A stretch of DNA of 9,415 nt. Source: Gallionellaceae bacterium UBA5126 (GTDB taxonomy: Bacteria > Pseudomonadota > Gammaproteobacteria > Burkholderiales > Gallionellaceae). The notes under the pieces are model-generated. The model was not told the origin of the DNA, did not search any database, and was given only the letters and a program-made list of their open reading frames with translations. A program made the translations under genes and the position numbers. The stretch spans positions 1 through 9,415 of the forward strand of contig DHYQ01000074.1 in the NCBI GenBank assembly GCA_002414205.1. Direction: 5' to 3'. Positions 6,773 through 9,415 of this stretch are shown here, piece after piece (position 1 is the stretch's first letter; each line of letters begins with the position of its first letter).

Positions 6773-8326
6773 TTATTGTCCGTCTGCGTCATCCAGGGTA
6801 ATCAGACTTTGCCCATCCATTTCGGCAGGGACGGGGAGTCCCATGATGGTGAGCAAGCTGGGGGCGATGTCGCGCAAGGCGCCGCCATCGCGCAGATGAG
6901 CGCTGCGTCCGACATACACAAAGGGGACTAAGTTCAATGTGTGTGCGGTATGTGCCTGATGCGTGGCGGGATCTTCCATTTGCTCGGCGTTGCCGTGGTC
7001 AGCAGTGATGATGACTTCGCCGCCGATGCTGCGCATGGCGTCCACCACGCGTCCGATGCACACATCCAGCGTTTCGATGGCGGCTTTGGCGGCGCCGAAA
7101 TTGCCGCTGTGGCCCACCATGTCGCCATTGGCGTAGTTGCACATCAGGGCGTGGTATTGCTGTGACAGAATCGCCTCGACCAGTTTGTCGGTCACTTCCA
7201 CCGCGCTCATGGCGGGTTGCAGATCATAGGTGGCCACCTTGGGCGAGGGCACCAGTACGCGGTCTTCGCCAGGGAAGGGCTGCTCGCGGCCACCGTTCAT
7301 GAAGTAGGTGACGTGGGCATATTTTTCCGTTTCGGCGATGCGCAGTTGTTTCAGGCCGAGGTTGGACAGGTATTCGCCCAAGGTGTTGTGGATTTCGCTG
7401 GGCGCGTAGGCGCAGGGCAGCTTGAAATCCACGCCGTAGCTGGATAGGGTGGTGAAGTTGGCCAGATGCGGGAAAGTCTTGCGCGGGAAGCCATTGAAAC
7501 CGTCATCGGTCAGGGCGCGGGTGATTTCGCGCGCGCGGTCGGCGCGGAAGTTCATGAACACCACGACGTCGCCGTCCTGCATAAACGTGGGGGAGTGTCC
7601 GACGGCGGCCAAGGTGGTGGCCTGAACAAATTCATCGCTTTCACCACGAGCGTAGGCCATTTCCAGTCCGGTCAGTGCATCGCTGGCCGTGAATTTTCCC
7701 ATGCCCTGGGTCAGCAGGTCATACGCCTGTTCCACGCGCTCCCAGCGATTATCGCGATCCATCACATAGTAGCGCCCACACAGGCTGGCGATGTGGCCGG
7801 TGCCCAGTTGCGCGCAGCGATCCTGTAAGGCTTGCAATGACGCAGCCGCACTCTTGGGTGGGGTGTCGCGGCCATCGAGGAAAGCATGCACGGCCACTTG
7901 GTGCAGCCCTTGGCGCGCTGCCATGTCCAGCAGGGCAAAAATATGGCTTTCGTGGCTATGCACCCCGCCGGGTGACAACAGGCCCAGTACATGCAGGGTG
8001 CTGCCGTTCTGTTTTGCGGTTTGAATGGCTTGGCTCAGGGCTGGATTGTTGAAGAAAGTACCTTCTTCAATATCCACATCGACTCGGCTTAATTCCTGAT
8101 AGACGACCCGCCCGGCACCAATGTTCAAGTGGCCGACTTCGGAGTTACCCATTTGCTGGCTGGGTAGACCGACGGATTTTTCCGATGCATTCAGCAGGGT
8201 ATGGGGGCAGGTTTGCCAGAGTTGATCCCAATGGGGTTTGTGGGCGGCGGCAATCGCGTTAGAATCAAGTGCCTCGCGGTAGCCAAAGCCGTCGAGGATG
8301 AGCAGTAAAACAGGCGTGGTTTTCAT
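6773..8326 (-). CDS. gpmI: 2,3-bisphosphoglycerate-independent phosphoglycerate mutase
   Basis: The enzyme (517 residues, normal length for the family) interconverts 3- and 2-phosphoglycerate in glycolysis and gluconeogenesis in the cytoplasm, using two manganese ions and a phosphoserine intermediate. Visible signatures are LILDGFGY with metal ligand Asp12, MGNSEVGH with the phosphorylated Ser62, GGVHSHESH with His123, HAFLDGRDTPP with Asp151/Arg153/Asp154, and RYYVMDRDNRWER with Arg185 and Arg191. In the C-terminal half, NFRADR, EKYAHVTYFMNGG, NYANGDMVGHSG and ITADHGNAE supply the second metal site. All key residues appear intact. The start is the canonical one; its ribosome site is weak. 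It is the first gene of the minus-strand series and is transcribed away from the ArsR-family gene. Confidence 0.97.
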   Translation of the reverse strand: MKTTPVLLLILDGFGYREALDSNAIAAAHKPHWDQLWQTCPHTLLNASEKSVGLPSQQMGNSEVGHLNIGAGRVVYQELSRVDVDIEEGTFFNNPALSQAIQTAKQNGSTLHVLGLLSPGGVHSHESHIFALLDMAARQGLHQVAVHAFLDGRDTPPKSAAASLQALQDRCAQLGTGHIASLCGRYYVMDRDNRWERVEQAYDLLTQGMGKFTASDALTGLEMAYARGESDEFVQATTLAAVGHSPTFMQDGDVVVFMNFRADRAREITRALTDDGFNGFPRKTFPHLANFTTLSSYGVDFKLPCAYAPSEIHNTLGEYLSNLGLKQLRIAETEKYAHVTYFMNGGREQPFPGEDRVLVPSPKVATYDLQPAMSAVEVTDKLVEAILSQQYHALMCNYANGDMVGHSGNFGAAKAAIETLDVCIGRVVDAMRSIGGEVIITADHGNAEQMEDPATHQAHTAHTLNLVPFVYVGRSAHLRDGGALRDIAPSLLTIMGLPVPAEMDGQSLITLDDADGQ

Positions 8327-8363
8327 GAAAATCGCTGGGGTTGTCCCTTAATGCAAACTGTTT

Positions 8364-8370
8364 TATTTTA
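8364..8370. promoter_or_regulatory. AT-rich divergent promoter region between gpmI and the arsR-type gene
   Basis: The 89-base gap is the obvious place for divergent promoters. For the + strand, TTGTCC (8341-8346), 17 bases, then TATTTT (8364-8369) gives a weak sigma-70 pair (4 of 6 matches each) leading to the regulator gene. For the - strand, TAAAAT (8370-8365) could be a -10 for gpmI, with only a poor -35. The two -10 candidates overlap, so the two directions might compete. Confidence 0.3.
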
Positions 8371-8415
8371 GCCGAAATCTTTGTGATTACTAAGTTTTTA
8401 CCATGGAATGCAAAA

Positions 8416-8724
8416 ATGCCTTACTCGCTACTTGACCATCAACAGGATATCGAGCGTGCTGCGATTGCCATCAAGGCGATAGCGCATCCCCTGCGTTTGC
8501 GGATACTGTGCTTGCTGGGTGAGCAGGAAGTGTCGGTGCAGGATATTGTGGAACAGTGCGGTACCTCGCAGAGCAATATCTCGCAACATTTGGCGATCTT
8601 GCGTGACAAGGGAGTGTTGGGGACGCGCAAGGAGGCGAATTATGTTTACTATCGCATCAACGACCCGCGTACCCTGAAGTTGGTGGGATTAATGCGGGAG
8701 GTTTTCTGCTCGGATCCGCTTTGA
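8416..8724 (+). CDS. ArsR-family repressor with BigR/SqrR-like cysteine pair
   Basis: This 102-residue winged-helix protein has the ArsR core AIAHPLRLRILCLL (21-34), a recognition-helix region TSQSNISQHLAILRDKGVL (50-68), and a wing with KEANYVYYRI (72-81). The classical ELCVCDL metal site of arsenic and cadmium sensors is absent; the equivalent stretch is EVSVQDIV. Cys32 in helix 2 and Cys98 near the C-terminus are 66 residues apart. This matches the sulfur-sensing pairs Cys41/Cys107 of SqrR and Cys42/Cys108 of BigR as I recall them, with similar surrounding residues (RLxxxC and xFC). Cys48 is an extra cysteine. It is inferred to bind DNA when reduced and release it when a disulfide or polysulfide bridge forms. 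I chose the ATG at 8416, preceded by GGA; an upstream in-frame TTG would add 25 residues that do not resemble the family. Confidence 0.85.
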   Translation: MPYSLLDHQQDIERAAIAIKAIAHPLRLRILCLLGEQEVSVQDIVEQCGTSQSNISQHLAILRDKGVLGTRKEANYVYYRINDPRTLKLVGLMREVFCSDPL

Positions 8725-8737
8725 ATGATAATCACGG

Positions 8738-8766
8738 TTGTCTTTTGTTGACTATATTAGTATATT
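8738..8766 (+). promoter_or_regulatory. Candidate promoter of the RND adaptor gene
   Basis: TTGTCT (8738-8743), a 17-base spacer, then TATATT (8761-8766) forms a plausible sigma-70 promoter, with 4 and 5 of 6 consensus matches. Transcription would begin near 8773, giving a leader of about 32 bases before the adaptor ATG. A second TTGACA at 8775-8780 lacks a properly spaced -10. Confidence 0.5.
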
Positions 8767-8771
8767 CTAAT
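8756..8771. promoter_or_regulatory. Candidate operator: ATTAG-N6-CTAAT inverted repeat over the -10
   Basis: Two perfect 5-base arms (8756-8760 and 8767-8771) flank TATATT, which is also the candidate -10 hexamer. ArsR-family dimers bind AT-rich inverted repeats that often overlap promoters. The upstream gene encodes such a protein, so this is the obvious site for repression of the downstream efflux gene. The assignment is inferred from position and symmetry only. Confidence 0.5.
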
Positions 8772-8804
8772 CCTTTGACATTGTATAAAATTAGGGCAGG
8801 TTGG

Positions 8805-9415
8805 ATGAAAAATTACTGGATTTCCTTGGTGTTGCTGAGTTGTAGTGCGGCGGTGCACGCTGCGTCGCCGGTGGCGACAGTGCCGGTGCAATATCGTGAG
8901 GTGCTACAAGCCTATCGGGTGGATGGCTTGGTCGAGGCAACGCGGCAATCGACGGTATCGGCGCAAATTGGTGGCCGTGTTAAGGAAGTGCTGTTCGATA
9001 TTGGCGATCGCGTTAAGCAAGGGCAAATCATTGTGAGGATTGACGAGCGCGAGGCCTCGCAGGCGGTGGTCGGCAGTCAAGGTCAAGTGCTGCAAGCGCA
9101 GGCCAATATGCAAAATGCCAAGGCCACTTACGAGCGCTCCAAGCAGTTATTCGCACAAAAATTCATCAGTCAGGCCGCGCTGGACAAGGCGTTGGCGGAC
9201 TATCAGGCAGCACAGGGTCAAGTGGCGGCGATTCAGGCCAATGCCAGTCAGGCGACTCTGGCGCATGGTTATACTTCGGTAGTGGCTCCTTACGGTGGTG
9301 TGGTGGCGTCGCGCATGGTGGAAGTGGGCGAAATGGTGATGCCCGGCAAGCCGCTGATGACCGGCTTTGATCCGGTGGATTTGCGGGTGGTGGTGAATGT
9401 GCCGCAATACAAATT
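8805..9415 (+). CDS. RND efflux periplasmic adaptor (HlyD/AcrA family), 3' end outside window
   Basis: The first 203 codons are present and the frame runs off the right edge without a stop. Residues 1-19 form a signal peptide, with probable cleavage after VHA; LLSC at 10-13 resembles a lipobox but lies unusually early. The first lipoyl half follows (STVSAQIGGRVKEVLFDIGD, about 49-68), then KQGQIIVRID. A Gln/Ala-rich alpha-hairpin coiled coil spans about 82-152 (ERSKQLF, ISQAALDKALADYQAAQ). The second lipoyl half is VVAPYGGVVASRMVEVGEMV (159-178), then the beta-barrel begins (VDLRVVVNVP). Adaptors link an inner-membrane RND pump to an outer-membrane channel, and a pump gene probably follows. 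The ATG has AGG-rich sequence just upstream. It lies 80 bases after the ArsR-type gene, with its own candidate promoter and operator. The substrate is not evident. Confidence 0.9.
   Translation, partial: MKNYWISLVLLSCSAAVHAASPVATVPVQYREVLQAYRVDGLVEATRQSTVSAQIGGRVKEVLFDIGDRVKQGQIIVRIDEREASQAVVGSQGQVLQAQANMQNAKATYERSKQLFAQKFISQAALDKALADYQAAQGQVAAIQANASQATLAHGYTSVVAPYGGVVASRMVEVGEMVMPGKPLMTGFDPVDLRVVVNVPQYK

Noticed and set aside
8775..8789. TTGACA followed by TATAAA as a second promoter for the adaptor gene.
   Set aside because: The spacer is only 3 bases, so the two elements cannot work together, and neither has a well-placed partner.

Overview
The window is a chromosomal piece of a Gram-negative proteobacterium, most likely a gamma- or betaproteobacterium. 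The basis is a ctpA-moeB neighbourhood beside phosphoglycerate mutase, two-membrane envelope genes (O-antigen ligase-like protein, MBOAT/SGNH acylation pair, RND periplasmic adaptor) and G+C-rich codon use. A sulfur-oxidising lineage would fit a persulfide-sensor-like ArsR protein at the right end, but this is only inference. I see no mobile elements, CRISPR arrays, rRNA or tRNA genes.

Left (1-1074, + strand): the last codons of an MBOAT-type membrane acyltransferase, followed after one base by an SGNH-like membrane-anchored protein. Such pairs O-acylate extracellular or cell-wall polysaccharides. They converge, with a 19-base gap, on a long minus-strand gene series.

Middle (8326 down to 1094, - strand), in transcription order: gpmI (cofactor-independent phosphoglycerate mutase), ctpA (S41 periplasmic protease), a 134-residue Cys/His-rich protein of unknown function, a terminator-like hairpin, moeB/thiF-like adenylyltransferase, a family 2 glycosyltransferase, an O-antigen ligase/polymerase-like membrane protein, and a second glycosyltransferase that is a paralogue of the first. 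From moeB on, the genes are separated by 2 bases or overlap by 4 and 8 bases, so they look translationally coupled. The glycosyltransferase-ligase-glycosyltransferase set, with the acylation pair opposite, makes the left half a surface-glycan locus.

Right (8327-9415, + strand): a short AT-rich divergent promoter region, an ArsR-family repressor with two cysteines 66 residues apart as in BigR/SqrR-type persulfide sensors, and the 5' two-thirds or less of an RND efflux periplasmic adaptor gene that runs off the window. The 80-base gap between them holds a promoter whose -10 hexamer sits exactly inside a perfect ATTAG-N6-CTAAT inverted repeat, a good candidate operator. This sensor-operator-pump module is the most interesting part of the window.
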